A DNA stretch of 29,681 nt from a virus, in the IMG/VR virus record IMGVR_UViG_3300025667_000018, positions 1-29,681 of that record; one strand, 5' to 3'. A program made the position numbers and the translations under genes. The notes beneath the pieces are model-generated. The model searched no databases, was not told where the DNA came from, and saw only the letters and a list, made by a program, of their open reading frames with translations. Shown here one piece after another: positions 1 through 7,509 of the stretch (positions within the stretch are counted from its first letter, which is position 1; each line of letters starts with the position of its first letter).

Positions 1-1
1 T

Positions 2-745
2 CTAACCGGTATCGCCGCTGGTGCCGCTGGTGCCTATGCTCTCAGGAAAGGCCGCCGGCCTAAACTACCTAAAGGTTACCGACCCCCCCCTTGGCAACCG
101 CGGAAGCCTGTCGCCATAAAGAAACCCATGCCATATCGGCCAAGTGAAGAGCTTACCGGAAACACAAGGCGCAGAGTTTCCGGCAGAAAAGGGGCTAAAA
201 CACGAGCTGCGAATAAAGCAGCTAGAGAGGCTAAATACGCTGGGTACGAAGAACTCAGGAAGACCAATTACAATAAAGCCTTGGCCAAGCGCCGAGGTAC
301 TCCACCGTTGCTATCAGACCATCGTAGGTCCGGCAACAAGGGGTCACGCTTCGATAAATACCGGGCTGCGAACACTAATGCCCAAGGGCGTCAAAAGAAT
401 CTAGTTACAGACCCGAAGACCGGGAAGAAGTACGACACCGCTGGTTGGTCTTATAGTTCCAAAGAGAGATTGACCTACCTCAACGATCAACTCGATGGCG
501 TCTTGGAGATGGCAACGCGCGCGGAAAAGAAGGATGCCAAGACAGCAAAAATGTTAGCCAAGAAACAAGCCAAAATGGCAGGCTACATGGCGAAGAAGGG
601 CGACACTAAACAGGCAGCCGAAGCTCGGTGGTCGAGAAGGCAAATGGGTACATCTGGTTATTGGCTTGGTCCCTGGGGAATGATGGGCAACCTGGGGAAG
701 CAGCAACGGATAGCCGAATACCAAAACCGCAAGGGTAATGGGTAA
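2..745 (+). CDS. Basic Gly/Ala-rich phage protein with internal tag helix, 5' partial
   Basis: The reading frame is open from the window edge, so the true start lies upstream. An ATG at 128 is available but has no clear ribosome site, and the preceding frame codes for a glycine/alanine segment (LTGIAAGAAGAYAL) followed by basic residues, as in other proteins of this window. The product is strongly basic. About halfway, from base 467, it contains RLTYLNDQLDGVLEM followed by EKK. This closely matches the N-terminal helix of the four small genes at 19004-20589. Here the helix is internal, so the gene may be a fusion of two family members or may be processed at that point. The stop overlaps the next gene by 8 bases. 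Function is not recognised; a virion-internal or ejection protein is an inference. Confidence 0.7.
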   Translation, partial: LTGIAAGAAGAYALRKGRRPKLPKGYRPPPWQPRKPVAIKKPMPYRPSEELTGNTRRRVSGRKGAKTRAANKAAREAKYAGYEELRKTNYNKALAKRRGTPPLLSDHRRSGNKGSRFDKYRAANTNAQGRQKNLVTDPKTGKKYDTAGWSYSSKERLTYLNDQLDGVLEMATRAEKKDAKTAKMLAKKQAKMAGYMAKKGDTKQAAEARWSRRQMGTSGYWLGPWGMMGNLGKQQRIAEYQNRKGNG

Positions 746-1679
746 GCTAAACAACGCCTATGATGCCACGAAGAAGTTCGGGCATAAACACCGGGGGCCA
801 TTGGCAGCAGCTTTAGGCGCTTCCCTGTTATTGGGAGAACTCGCGCGCAGGCGACGTAAGGCTTTAAGAGATAACATGATGTCCTCAAAGGACAAACTCA
901 TTGAGCTAACCACAAAGAAACTCAAGCGTCCACCACCCCGCATAGGATTCGGAAAAGGCAATGATGGTCGCATTGGACTCAAGAAACCTGGTCTTGGACT
1001 CAAGAAACCTGGAGTGGGATTCGGGCCTGGCAACGATGGCCGTGTGGGATCTAGACCTGGCAATGGCCGCATTGGACTCAATAAGCCTGGTGTAGGATTT
1101 AGGAAAGGCAATAATGGCCGTGTAGGATTCAAAGACGGAAGCCCCGGTATTCCAATCGATTACAACAAGGGCGCGATCGGGGATACCCAGAAGAATAAAG
1201 ACGACTACGCGAGGAAGCAAAAAGAGGCTTACGAGAGAGCCGCAGCTTATCTTCGTCGGAAGAAAAGTGGTGGTGGTAGAACAGACGCATTTGGGAGACC
1301 TATTCCTAACCCAGGTGGTGGTGACCCAGGTGGTGGTGACCCAAAGAAGCCAAAGAAGCCAAAGAAGCCAATCCCAACTGATCCTAAACATATTTACAAA
1401 CCGGGGTTGATTCAGGATGGAAAGGTATCGGCGCCTGGTGATTATCATATATATAAACCAAAAAAAGGATCAAAAGGACCAAAAGGACCTAGTGGCCCCG
1501 GTGGACCACCCGGCAAGGCAAAGAAGATCACACCCCCAACTGAAGACCAGTGGAAGAATTATTTAATAGAAAAACACAAGAAAGACCGCAATCGCACCAT
1601 TAAGGGACTACCCACAGGCAGTTTCGGTACACACCACAACACAATGACATCCATATCCACATCAGGTGGGGGATACTAA
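738..1679 (+). CDS. Basic repeat-rich protein with collagen-like stretches
   Basis: The gene encodes 313 residues and starts at an ATG inside the last codons of the previous gene, preceded by AAGGG as ribosome site. Residues about 18-35 form a short alanine/leucine/glycine segment followed by RRRRK, like a weak membrane or amphipathic segment. Residues about 68-135 are degenerate repeats built on (R)(I/V)GF..GN(D/N)GR and GLKKPG. Further on come GGGDPGGGDP, three KKP units and a Gly-Pro run resembling collagen (GPKGPSGPGGPPG). Composition is low-complexity and very basic. Collagen-like repeats occur in phage fibres, but the basic charge and the neighbour also fit an internal head protein. No family is recognised. 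Confidence 0.75.
   Translation: MGKLNNAYDATKKFGHKHRGPLAAALGASLLLGELARRRRKALRDNMMSSKDKLIELTTKKLKRPPPRIGFGKGNDGRIGLKKPGLGLKKPGVGFGPGNDGRVGSRPGNGRIGLNKPGVGFRKGNNGRVGFKDGSPGIPIDYNKGAIGDTQKNKDDYARKQKEAYERAAAYLRRKKSGGGRTDAFGRPIPNPGGGDPGGGDPKKPKKPKKPIPTDPKHIYKPGLIQDGKVSAPGDYHIYKPKKGSKGPKGPSGPGGPPGKAKKITPPTEDQWKNYLIEKHKKDRNRTIKGLPTGSFGTHHNTMTSISTSGGGY
973..1012 (+). repeat. Tandem 21-bp direct repeat inside the repeat protein gene
   Basis: TTGGACTCAAGAAACCTGG occurs at 973-991 and again at 994-1012. It encodes a duplicated GLKKPG unit. Diverged copies of the neighbouring GN(D/N)GR unit continue to about 1130, indicating growth of the gene by local duplication. Confidence 0.85.
1310..1370 (+). repeat. 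Short tandem repeats coding Gly-Asp-Pro and Lys-Lys-Pro units
   Basis: CCCAGGTGGTGGTGA is present twice in a row (1310-1339), followed directly by three copies of the 9-base unit AAGAAGCCA. Both are in frame and form a simple-sequence linker. Confidence 0.8.
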
Positions 1680-1686
1680 GTTGACA
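1680..1686 (+). promoter_or_regulatory. GTTGACA element 21 bases before the ATG at 1701
   Basis: GTTGACA lies just after the stop of the previous gene, 21 bases from its first base to the ATG at 1701. Identical spacing recurs at 18328, 18983 and 23372. It resembles a -35 box, but no TATAAT lies at the usual 16-18 base spacing, which would fall beyond the start codon. Its role is unknown. Confidence 0.45.
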
Positions 1687-1700
1687 ACACTTTATAAAGT

Positions 1701-2690
1701 ATGAGCACAACGAATCTAGGCATTGATCAAGTTTTCCCTAACTACACCCTCGACGCAACAGCGGCCACAAAAGCGGCTATCACGGATGTAATCGACACAG
1801 CCGGAGCCAATGATGGCGACGCCTTTACTGTTACAGCCCTTGGGGTAACTACTACTATTACATTAGTATCGACACTCGGGTCACCCGCGGCAAACAACAT
1901 TCAAATTCAATGGGCATCTAGTGGGACTGATGCTGAATCACGAAACCGTATTCGCATTGCTATCAATGGCACAGAAGACGCGAATGTAGTATATGGGACA
2001 GGGACCGATTCTGCAGATGGTGTTGATGGACTTAAGGCCATAAATGGAACCTCAAATACCGAAGTTAGTCTTGAGGCTGAAGATGCTGGTGCCAATACAA
2101 TTTCAGCTGCAGGAACTCCGTTGGTAGGAGTTCCTCTATCTAACACCGGGGTAGAAGAAGGAGGTTCCGCTGTGATTCCTTTATCAGATTTGGGATACGT
2201 AGGCAACGACCTGACAAACGCAGAAGCCGCAGGTGCTAGTGGTGACTTTCGTAAACTTGCCTTTCACTTTATTCGTGCATACCAGACTTATTTTGATGCC
2301 CAGGAAAGCGTGGCTTCTGTCACTATCTCAGATGGAGGTGCAGGTTATACGGTTGGAGATGTTCTTAACTTTTCCGGTGGTGGAGCCGTGCTTGATGCTT
2401 CAGGGACTGTGACTGCCGTTAATGCTGGGGTTATTACAGGCATTTCAGCTTTCACGGCCGGAACCACTGGTGGCCATGGTTACAATACGATTCCTACCGT
2501 ATCAGTCACAGCACAAGGTACGGTTACAACAACAGCAGCACTAGCCGCTGTCTTGACTGCCAACCTTCCATCCAGACTCACCACTGTTCGTGGAAGCCTA
2601 AGTGAGAATACAAATACCGGGATTCTTTCCCGCACGTATTCACTCACGTTTGGTTTTGATGAAGATGGCCTTGAGCTTGCTGATGACTAA
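1701..2690 (+). CDS. Probable virion structural protein, beta-rich
   Basis: The gene encodes 329 residues, Thr/Ala/Gly/Val-rich and acidic, quite unlike its basic neighbours. Residues about 206-285 carry the pattern GGAGYTVGDVLNFSGGG ... GGHGYNTIPTVSVT. This repeated Gly-Tyr-Thr beta motif is common in phage tail, fibre and other surface proteins. The C-terminal part is beta-rich (RTYSLTFGFDEDGLE) and could be an assembly or interface domain. No signal peptide or membrane segment is visible. There is no clear ribosome site; a GTTGACA element precedes the start. The next gene follows its stop without a gap. A fibre, baseplate or decoration role is inferred from composition only. Confidence 0.75.
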   Translation: MSTTNLGIDQVFPNYTLDATAATKAAITDVIDTAGANDGDAFTVTALGVTTTITLVSTLGSPAANNIQIQWASSGTDAESRNRIRIAINGTEDANVVYGTGTDSADGVDGLKAINGTSNTEVSLEAEDAGANTISAAGTPLVGVPLSNTGVEEGGSAVIPLSDLGYVGNDLTNAEAAGASGDFRKLAFHFIRAYQTYFDAQESVASVTISDGGAGYTVGDVLNFSGGGAVLDASGTVTAVNAGVITGISAFTAGTTGGHGYNTIPTVSVTAQGTVTTTAALAAVLTANLPSRLTTVRGSLSENTNTGILSRTYSLTFGFDEDGLELADD

Positions 2691-2891
2691 ATGAAGGTCA
2701 AAGGCGATAGCATAATTCTCTGTTGCGGCAATCGGGGATGTCCTAGCATACGGATCGTGGATAATGCGGTCCAAATCACTTTCGATGATGGCACAACTTC
2801 CCCACTCCTTTCGTATGATGAAGTGAAAATGATGCCAGCAGCACTCGATAAACTACTGGGTGATCTCTGGGTTAAAGAGATCGATGCATGA
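2691..2891 (+). CDS. Small protein with CCGNRGCP cysteine motif
   Basis: The gene encodes 66 residues and its ATG follows the preceding stop directly. The N-terminal part has IILCCGNRGCP, which could bind a metal or form half of a zinc knuckle. It is followed by a short beta region (ITFDDGTTSPLLSYDEV) and a helix. Small proteins with this layout are common in phage structural operons, but I cannot assign a function. The last 8 bases overlap the next gene. Confidence 0.65.
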   Translation: MKVKGDSIILCCGNRGCPSIRIVDNAVQITFDDGTTSPLLSYDEVKMMPAALDKLLGDLWVKEIDA

Positions 2892-3165
2892 ACTTCTGGC
2901 TAGTGCCGGCCTTACGGCCATACTCATGTATGGCAAGCCGACTCAAACTATTCGTGATGGAATAGCGAGGTTTTTCCCCTTCCTCCCTAAATGCGCGTTA
3001 TGCCTGGGCTTCTGGGTCGGTGTTCCGATCGGCCTTTATCTCAAGGACCCATTTTTCCCATTTTCCGCCTCCGCGTTTAGCTGGGGCTTTGATGCCGCAG
3101 TCAACGCCATGCGCGAGGTTTACCTAGAAAAATCGGATTCGATTCCGAAATTTCCACGTTTTTAG
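2884..3165 (+). CDS. Small membrane protein with CxxCxGFWxG motif
   Basis: The gene encodes 93 residues from an ATG at 2884, preceded by AAAGAGA. An in-frame ATG at 2860 would overlap the previous gene by 32 bases and is less likely. The protein contains KCALCLGFWVGVPIGLYL, a cysteine pair followed by a hydrophobic segment. This resembles the Cys-x-x-Cys-x-x-Phe-Trp-x-Gly signature of DUF1360-type small membrane proteins. A second hydrophobic stretch is FPFSASAFSWGF. Inner-membrane location is likely; whether it is a holin-like or unrelated protein cannot be told. Its stop lies only two bases from the stop of the convergent minus-strand operon. Confidence 0.65.
   Translation: MHELLASAGLTAILMYGKPTQTIRDGIARFFPFLPKCALCLGFWVGVPIGLYLKDPFFPFSASAFSWGFDAAVNAMREVYLEKSDSIPKFPRF
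3133..3148. terminator. Weak hairpin at the convergent gene junction
   Basis: TCGGA (3133-3137) and TCCGA (3144-3148) can pair around a 6-base loop, inside the last codons of the plus-strand gene. A short T run (GTTTTT) follows about ten bases later. It may help end plus-strand transcription, but the stem is short. Confidence 0.25.
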
Positions 3166-3167
3166 CG

Positions 3168-3356
3168 TTACGGTTTATCGATTACTTGGTATTCCTCGAG
3201 AACTCCCTTCTGGCGCCGAATTTCGTCCCGATAATCATGCGCCTCGTTCTTGGTGTTGAAGTAGATGATCTCTGAATGCGCGCGCGCGGATTCGTCGGCT
3301 GTCGTCCAGTCGTACCAGCCCATTCCCTCCTCGAAGTAGATGATGGAGTATTTCAA
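3168..3356 (-). CDS. Small hypothetical protein
   Basis: The gene encodes 62 residues starting with TTG, which overlaps the upstream stop as TTGA and is preceded by GGGGA. The protein is rich in aromatic and acidic residues (MKYSIIYFEEGMGWYDW ... NEAHDYRDEIRRQKG) and looks like a small globular alpha/beta protein. No family is recognised. It is the last gene of the minus-strand operon. Confidence 0.6.
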   Translation of the reverse strand: MKYSIIYFEEGMGWYDWTTADESARAHSEIIYFNTKNEAHDYRDEIRRQKGVLEEYQVIDKP

Positions 3357-3562
3357 TTGATTCCGATTCCCCTACTAGCCACCAGGAGCGCCGCCGCTAG
3401 ATCGTTATAGGTTCCAGCTAGGGACGGAGGGAAGGTGGACGATGCACCGAACCGAACCTCCCAGGTTTCCAGATCATTGAGAATAACCAGGTCGATTGCC
3501 GCTTGGTCTCCCGTGTCTTTGTTGGTCAACGTGATGTTGTACCCCTTGCTACTAATTTTCAT
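3353..3562 (-). CDS. Small hypothetical protein
   Basis: The gene encodes 69 residues. The ATG at 3562 is chosen because GGAGACGG precedes it at good spacing; upstream in-frame starts at 3577 and 3592 would overlap the preceding small gene more deeply. The sequence (MKISSKGYNITLTNKDTG ... LETWEVRFG ... LAAALLVASRGIG) suggests a beta-strand-rich N-terminus and a C-terminal helix. Function is unknown. Confidence 0.6.
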   Translation of the reverse strand: MKISSKGYNITLTNKDTGDQAAIDLVILNDLETWEVRFGASSTFPPSLAGTYNDLAAALLVASRGIGIN

Positions 3563-3689
3563 CTTTTCCGTCTCCATAGCGCAACGCATCAATGGCGTCT
3601 ATCATTGTGGTTTTGATTTTCTCCACGATACAAACCCCTGCAACCAGCAAGGTGAGTCGTACCTTCTCTGACTTTGTTAGCTTGTCCAC
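3552..3689 (-). CDS. 45-residue protein, GTG start, missed small gene
   Basis: The GTG start overlaps the stop of the VWA gene by one base (TAGTG). The product runs VDKLTKSEKVRLTLLVAGVC... and ends GDGKDEN. It has a hydrophobic stretch LTLLVAGVCIV, short for a membrane span, followed by a charged helix. The overlap style matches the rest of this operon, which supports real translation. Function is unknown. Confidence 0.5.
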   Translation of the reverse strand: MDKLTKSEKVRLTLLVAGVCIVEKIKTTMIDAIDALRYGDGKDEN

Positions 3690-4378
3690 TATTTCCGTAG
3701 CTGAACCTTAAGCAGTCGTTTCACAAGCTCAAGGAAGGACGTGAACAAGTCATCCGGAGTCGTTCTCGCTATGGCATAATCGAAGTACCGTCGCATTACA
3801 TCAACCTGGCTGAGTGCTCCGCAATACAAGCCCACACAGGATATGCCGTGCTTATTCCACAGTGATGGCTTCAGTGCTTTATCCGCAATGTCTGCATCTG
3901 TGTAACAAGCAACGAGATCAGACTTGGCGAGTACATTTTTGAACTTATCGAACGTCTGGGACAAACCCTCCCTTCCGTGCCAAGCCTGCATGGCTTGCCA
4001 GACTTTTGGTGGTTGTGGCATGGGGACTTGGAATCCGTTGTAACCTGTCCCGTCCGCCCTTGAGTGGCCCGTGCATATGACATTCACATTAGCCGCATTT
4101 GACTCATGTAGGCTCGATAGGATTACGCACATCTGTATCGCCATCTCCATTGGCTCCCCGGACATAGACCCGGAGCAATCAACGATGAACGTGATTGTTG
4201 GCTTACCATCTTCCGTCTTTCCTGTACGGAGGAAGAAGCCGCTATCATCACGCCGGGCAAGAGCACGGATGTTAAGTCTCCCCTTTCTGTGGTTCAACTC
4301 CTTCCCTACTCCGCCTTTCAGCGACTGCTTGAATCCAGATAGGTGACGGTTTATTAGATCGTAATGTAAATCGTACAT
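3689..4378 (-). CDS. VWA-domain protein, CobT C-terminal-like
   Basis: The gene encodes 229 residues. The ATG at 4378 is chosen because it overlaps the upstream stop (TAATG) and has AGGAG at ideal spacing. The von Willebrand A fold is shown by TITFIVDCSGSMSG with the MIDAS residues D67, S69 and S71, and by a later YTDADI likely to give the third metal ligand. The preceding block (LARRDDSGFFLRTG) resembles the linker before the VWA domain in cobaltochelatase subunit CobT. In that family the VWA domain binds a metal ion and a client, and works with a MoxR/CobS-type AAA+ ATPase. Both an ATPase and a CobT N-terminal-like gene lie upstream in this operon, so this is probably the third part of a split CobS/CobT-like machine. 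Client unknown. Confidence 0.85.
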   Translation of the reverse strand: MYDLHYDLINRHLSGFKQSLKGGVGKELNHRKGRLNIRALARRDDSGFFLRTGKTEDGKPTITFIVDCSGSMSGEPMEMAIQMCVILSSLHESNAANVNVICTGHSRADGTGYNGFQVPMPQPPKVWQAMQAWHGREGLSQTFDKFKNVLAKSDLVACYTDADIADKALKPSLWNKHGISCVGLYCGALSQVDVMRRYFDYAIARTTPDDLFTSFLELVKRLLKVQLRK

Positions 4379-5004
4379 TACAGCTCCTGCTTCGCCTCCA
4401 CCGATATCGTAGATGGCTTGCACTTCTCAAGCCCTTCATTCACCTCAAGCGGCAGTGCATTGCGAGCCTCAAAGAAGTCGCTGTTCGGCATGATCTGGGT
4501 TTCCATTGCCCAGCAGTCTCCGAGTTTGTACTTCGCCATTAGCTCGGCCATATCCGCTTGGAACTCCATGTAGTTGTCTTCCGACAGCCTGGTGTTGATC
4601 TTGTCTGCATCGATTTTGATTTGATGAGACTCGTGGTAGTAGTCACCGGCATCGTAGCCCGCGTCCTCCATGACCTTCTCGACCTGTGTCGCAACGGCAT
4701 CCGTCAAAGGATAGCGTCGTGTACTCGGCTTCAGGAGGAGCTTCATTCCATCCCCGAGATCGAGGTAGAATGATCCCAGGCCGCTGGTGAACATCTTCTG
4801 CTTTGCCGCTTGGATGAGATCGACCTTGGCTTGGCTTGCTTTTAACGCATCTGCCGCGCTTTTGGCCTGACGGATCACGGAGTGGAGCTTAACCATCTCG
4901 GCTTGACTTCCGAGGCCCAAGTCCGCTGCAGTGAGCGTCGGTGTATTGCTTTTGCTTTTGGCTTTTGGTTTCTCTGGTACTATGGTTTCTTTACGTGTTA
5001 TCAT
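4378..5004 (-). CDS. Hypothetical protein between VWA and 407-residue genes
   Basis: The gene encodes 208 residues, with AAAGGA before the ATG and a 3-base gap from the upstream stop. The N-terminus is a Lys/Ser/Pro-rich tail. Residues about 35-75 form a long helix (MVKLHSVIRQAKSAADALKAS). They are followed by a mixed alpha/beta part containing YLDLGDGMKLLLKPSTRRYPL and a run of helices rich in Asp, Glu and Lys. No catalytic motif is visible. Its direct coupling to the VWA gene suggests it may be the partner or client of the AAA/VWA system (inference). Confidence 0.7.
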   Translation of the reverse strand: MITRKETIVPEKPKAKSKSNTPTLTAADLGLGSQAEMVKLHSVIRQAKSAADALKASQAKVDLIQAAKQKMFTSGLGSFYLDLGDGMKLLLKPSTRRYPLTDAVATQVEKVMEDAGYDAGDYYHESHQIKIDADKINTRLSEDNYMEFQADMAELMAKYKLGDCWAMETQIMPNSDFFEARNALPLEVNEGLEKCKPSTISVEAKQEL

Positions 5005-5007
5005 TAC

Positions 5008-6231
5008 TTATCCTTTTGTTTGGGTTGTTGTTCGCTTCACATTAGGCTTACGAACCTTGTAGATTGTTTTCGGCATCTCTCCATTCGGCCCCAGGACGGG
5101 TGGAATGTATTGAAATTTGCCCTTCATGTTTGTATAACGCTTACTAGAGTAGAATCGCATATGTCCGCGCCTGCCCTTGAACTCATGTCGCTGACCATCA
5201 CCGGTTGCTTCACCACCTCCTCTGGAGACCTCCGGTAGGTAAACGACTCGGTATATCTTCGTTGCCGGTCTTCCCTTGCAATTTGGCCGCCCCGTTGGGA
5301 TGTCCTTTTTACCGACGACCCTGGGAGCAAGATGTGGTATCGACGCATAGGCCAGCACCTTGATACAGAGCTTGTAGAGATCGCGAAGCTGTGGCCATTC
5401 CGTATCGTCAAATGCGACACTACCCTTTAGCTTCTCGATTTCCCCGGCATCGTTGGCGCTCATCATCTCGTTCCAGTTGTGTGCTCTTGCCCGGAAGGCC
5501 ATACCGCCACCCATTGGAGTCTCGCACCAGAAGTTGATTGAGTCGGTGTCATAATCAAGAGGCGATTGACGCGAACCGATGCCAACTTCATCCTCCACCT
5601 TAAGCCGTTTCAACTGCTCGTTCATTGAACCACGATAGACTAGAACCGTTGGGAGGTTTGGGTCTTCAAAGAAGAACTCCAGTGATTCCTGTGGGAATGG
5701 CACGTCTCCCGGGCCAACATGATCCATGTCGGTTAGCGATAGGTCCGATGATACGGCCTTGTCTACCCATATCTGTGACCCATGACGAACGTGGTATAGC
5801 TTCATTAGTCCTTCCAGGACCCCAGACATTCCAGCTATATTCCTAACAGCTTCTAGGTATTTCGCGAAGTACCCTGGTGTATTCAGGATCTTTCCCTCAC
5901 GCTTACCGAAGTTGCCGTAGCATATGTTCTTTGTGAGAGGCTCACGCTTTCCTTCCTCGATGCTGGATTGAACACATATACGTGGATCATCATCACCCGC
6001 ATACTTTGGCTTCACTTTCCGTGCTCCACCGTTACTCATGATAGGCTTTTGCGTGCCAATCCCTTGGAACTCAGCAATCCGTAGAGCTGACTTTTTTATA
6101 CGAAGGTACTCTGGGTCGGGTTTCTTATATGGAACCCCTGGTTTCCGCCATTCAATCCTCGCTCCATCCTGCTTGAGCTTCTCATGGATGTTTGATGCAG
6201 TAATTGCGTTAATTATGTTATCTGATTTCAT
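5008..6231 (-). CDS. Hypothetical phage protein with basic His-Arg C-terminal segment
   Basis: The gene encodes 407 residues from the ATG at 6231, which has AAAGGGA upstream; a longer frame from a TTG at 6264 is less likely. The C-terminal 90 residues contain GDGQRHEFKGRRGHMRFY and end in IPPVLGPNGEMPKTIYKVRKP. This is reminiscent of the 'RGHWR ... WIPPHxRG' segment seen at the end of many uncharacterised phage and plasmid proteins. The centre (SLEFFFEDPNLPTVLVYR) looks like an ordinary globular domain. No enzyme motif is recognised. Confidence 0.75.
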   Translation of the reverse strand: MKSDNIINAITASNIHEKLKQDGARIEWRKPGVPYKKPDPEYLRIKKSALRIAEFQGIGTQKPIMSNGGARKVKPKYAGDDDPRICVQSSIEEGKREPLTKNICYGNFGKREGKILNTPGYFAKYLEAVRNIAGMSGVLEGLMKLYHVRHGSQIWVDKAVSSDLSLTDMDHVGPGDVPFPQESLEFFFEDPNLPTVLVYRGSMNEQLKRLKVEDEVGIGSRQSPLDYDTDSINFWCETPMGGGMAFRARAHNWNEMMSANDAGEIEKLKGSVAFDDTEWPQLRDLYKLCIKVLAYASIPHLAPRVVGKKDIPTGRPNCKGRPATKIYRVVYLPEVSRGGGEATGDGQRHEFKGRRGHMRFYSSKRYTNMKGKFQYIPPVLGPNGEMPKTIYKVRKPNVKRTTTQTKG

Positions 6232-6235
6232 TCTC

Positions 6236-6349
6236 TTATCCCTTTCTTTTACGTTGTTTCGCAATGTATGAATCCCGGGATTGTACCCAAAGAAAGCATA
6301 ACTGCCTTGGTAGTTTTCTTATTATGAACGCGAGGCGATATAGGATCAT
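6236..6349 (-). CDS. 37-residue basic protein, missed small gene
   Basis: The ATG overlaps the stop of the 387-residue gene as ATGA. The stop lies four bases before the ATG at 6231, so the frame fills the gap between two genes exactly. The product begins MILYRLAFIIRKLPRQLC and ends KQRKRKG: a short hydrophobic N-terminus and a strongly basic tail. There are no homologues I recognise. The coupling pattern is the main support. Confidence 0.4.
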   Translation of the reverse strand: MILYRLAFIIRKLPRQLCFLWVQSRDSYIAKQRKRKG

Positions 6350-7509
6350 TTCCAAATCACCTCCACATCCGCTCCATATACATCAAACGGGTTATCCCCC
6401 TTGAACTCTGAATGCCATTCCGGTATATCAGCCGGGTATCTGCAACCTGGGCGACCGGTTACCGAGTCCTTGTCATTCACGATCAATCGACCATATATCT
6501 CACGACAATGGTTTCCGTATACCAGTTGCGCCAGCCGGTCGGACAGCTTATCTAGCTTATAGCCATCCTCTATGGTCGTTTCCCCGTAATAGTCATCCTC
6601 TTTCGCGTAATGGAACCAGGGTGCTATCCAGAAACATGCAGTAATGTCCGCTGGGTTTTGTGAGTAACCTTCTTCATCAATATACACCGTGTCGTAATCA
6701 GCCCGCTTCTCATTCCACGAATCCGCCTTATCAGGGTTCCGTAGCAACCTATACAGGTAGTGAATCGGGAGGCGTGGAGCCGTGAAGGCAGCTGATGCGC
6801 CTTTCCCTCGTCTAAACGGAGGCACACCCTCAAGATAGGGTCGCATTCCACTGGGCCTATTCTGGATAATGTCCCCGGAGAACGCCAGGTCATCGACACC
6901 TGGATGCTTTCGTGTGATCCACCAGGGCTTGTACACCTTCTCCCCCTTCTCGATATTACTAGCGTGAAACATGTAGTTGACGTTTAGGTGAATCCCCAGC
7001 CTGAACTCGCTGGATATGAGGTTCACCAGGTCACGTAACTCATAGCATTCATCTTCCGACAGGGACTGGAGCACATCTACGTTAACATACGGAATGTGGA
7101 TAACTACGCTTCTCCACCCCCATAGATCATCCGCTAGGCATCCATACGGGGATGTAACCACGGGATAGCATGATCCTTGATCCTCAAGCGCTCCACCTCC
7201 TGTCGCCCATGTGGAGGAATGCCCTGGTTCTTTGGGTCCGCACACGGGCGAGTGGCCAGGTCCATGATACGCTGATGTACTACCATCGGTTTCATGTTCC
7301 TTATGGCCACGGATTTCAAGGATCAACTTACCCTTATACGTCCATTGTACTCGCCTTGCACCTCCTGTCCAGGTACCGGAATTGCCAAGGCTACCACCAA
7401 CCGTGGCAGCAACTATGGCATAGTCGGCATCCCTGAATCGCTTGGTAACCTCCTGTGGGTCCGGGCATTTGTCTGTCCAAGCGAACTGTGTGGGTAAGCC
7501 GCCGATCAT
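6346..7509 (-). CDS. Hypothetical protein, 387 residues
   Basis: The ATG at 7509 overlaps the upstream stop as ATGA; a further ATG at 7527 is in frame but would overlap more. The N-terminal third is glycine-rich with several His and Cys residues (KEHETDGSTSAYHGPGHSPVCG, partly quoted from about residues 70-95), which might bind a metal. The middle has IHIPYVNVDVLQSLSEDECYEL-like alpha/beta sequence, and the end is acidic and Trp/Tyr-rich. I do not recognise a family or an active site. Confidence 0.7.
   Translation of the reverse strand: MIGGLPTQFAWTDKCPDPQEVTKRFRDADYAIVAATVGGSLGNSGTWTGGARRVQWTYKGKLILEIRGHKEHETDGSTSAYHGPGHSPVCGPKEPGHSSTWATGGGALEDQGSCYPVVTSPYGCLADDLWGWRSVVIHIPYVNVDVLQSLSEDECYELRDLVNLISSEFRLGIHLNVNYMFHASNIEKGEKVYKPWWITRKHPGVDDLAFSGDIIQNRPSGMRPYLEGVPPFRRGKGASAAFTAPRLPIHYLYRLLRNPDKADSWNEKRADYDTVYIDEEGYSQNPADITACFWIAPWFHYAKEDDYYGETTIEDGYKLDKLSDRLAQLVYGNHCREIYGRLIVNDKDSVTGRPGCRYPADIPEWHSEFKGDNPFDVYGADVEVIWK

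Noticed and set aside
973-1370. Direct repeats as a possible CRISPR array
   Set aside because: The repeats are short, contiguous, in frame and translate to a repeated peptide; there are no regular spacers.
906-1448. Minus-strand open frame opposite the repeat protein
   Set aside because: It is the shadow of low-complexity repeats; the plus frame is coupled to its neighbours.
1681-1698. TTGACA plus TATAAA read as a standard sigma-70 promoter
   Set aside because: The spacing between the boxes is only six bases; the recurrence of GTTGACA at a fixed distance from ATGs points to another kind of signal.
3131-3150. T-arm-like sequence (GATTCGATTCC) suggesting a tRNA
   Set aside because: The loop and stem lengths do not fit a T arm and no acceptor, D or anticodon arms surround it; it is coding sequence.
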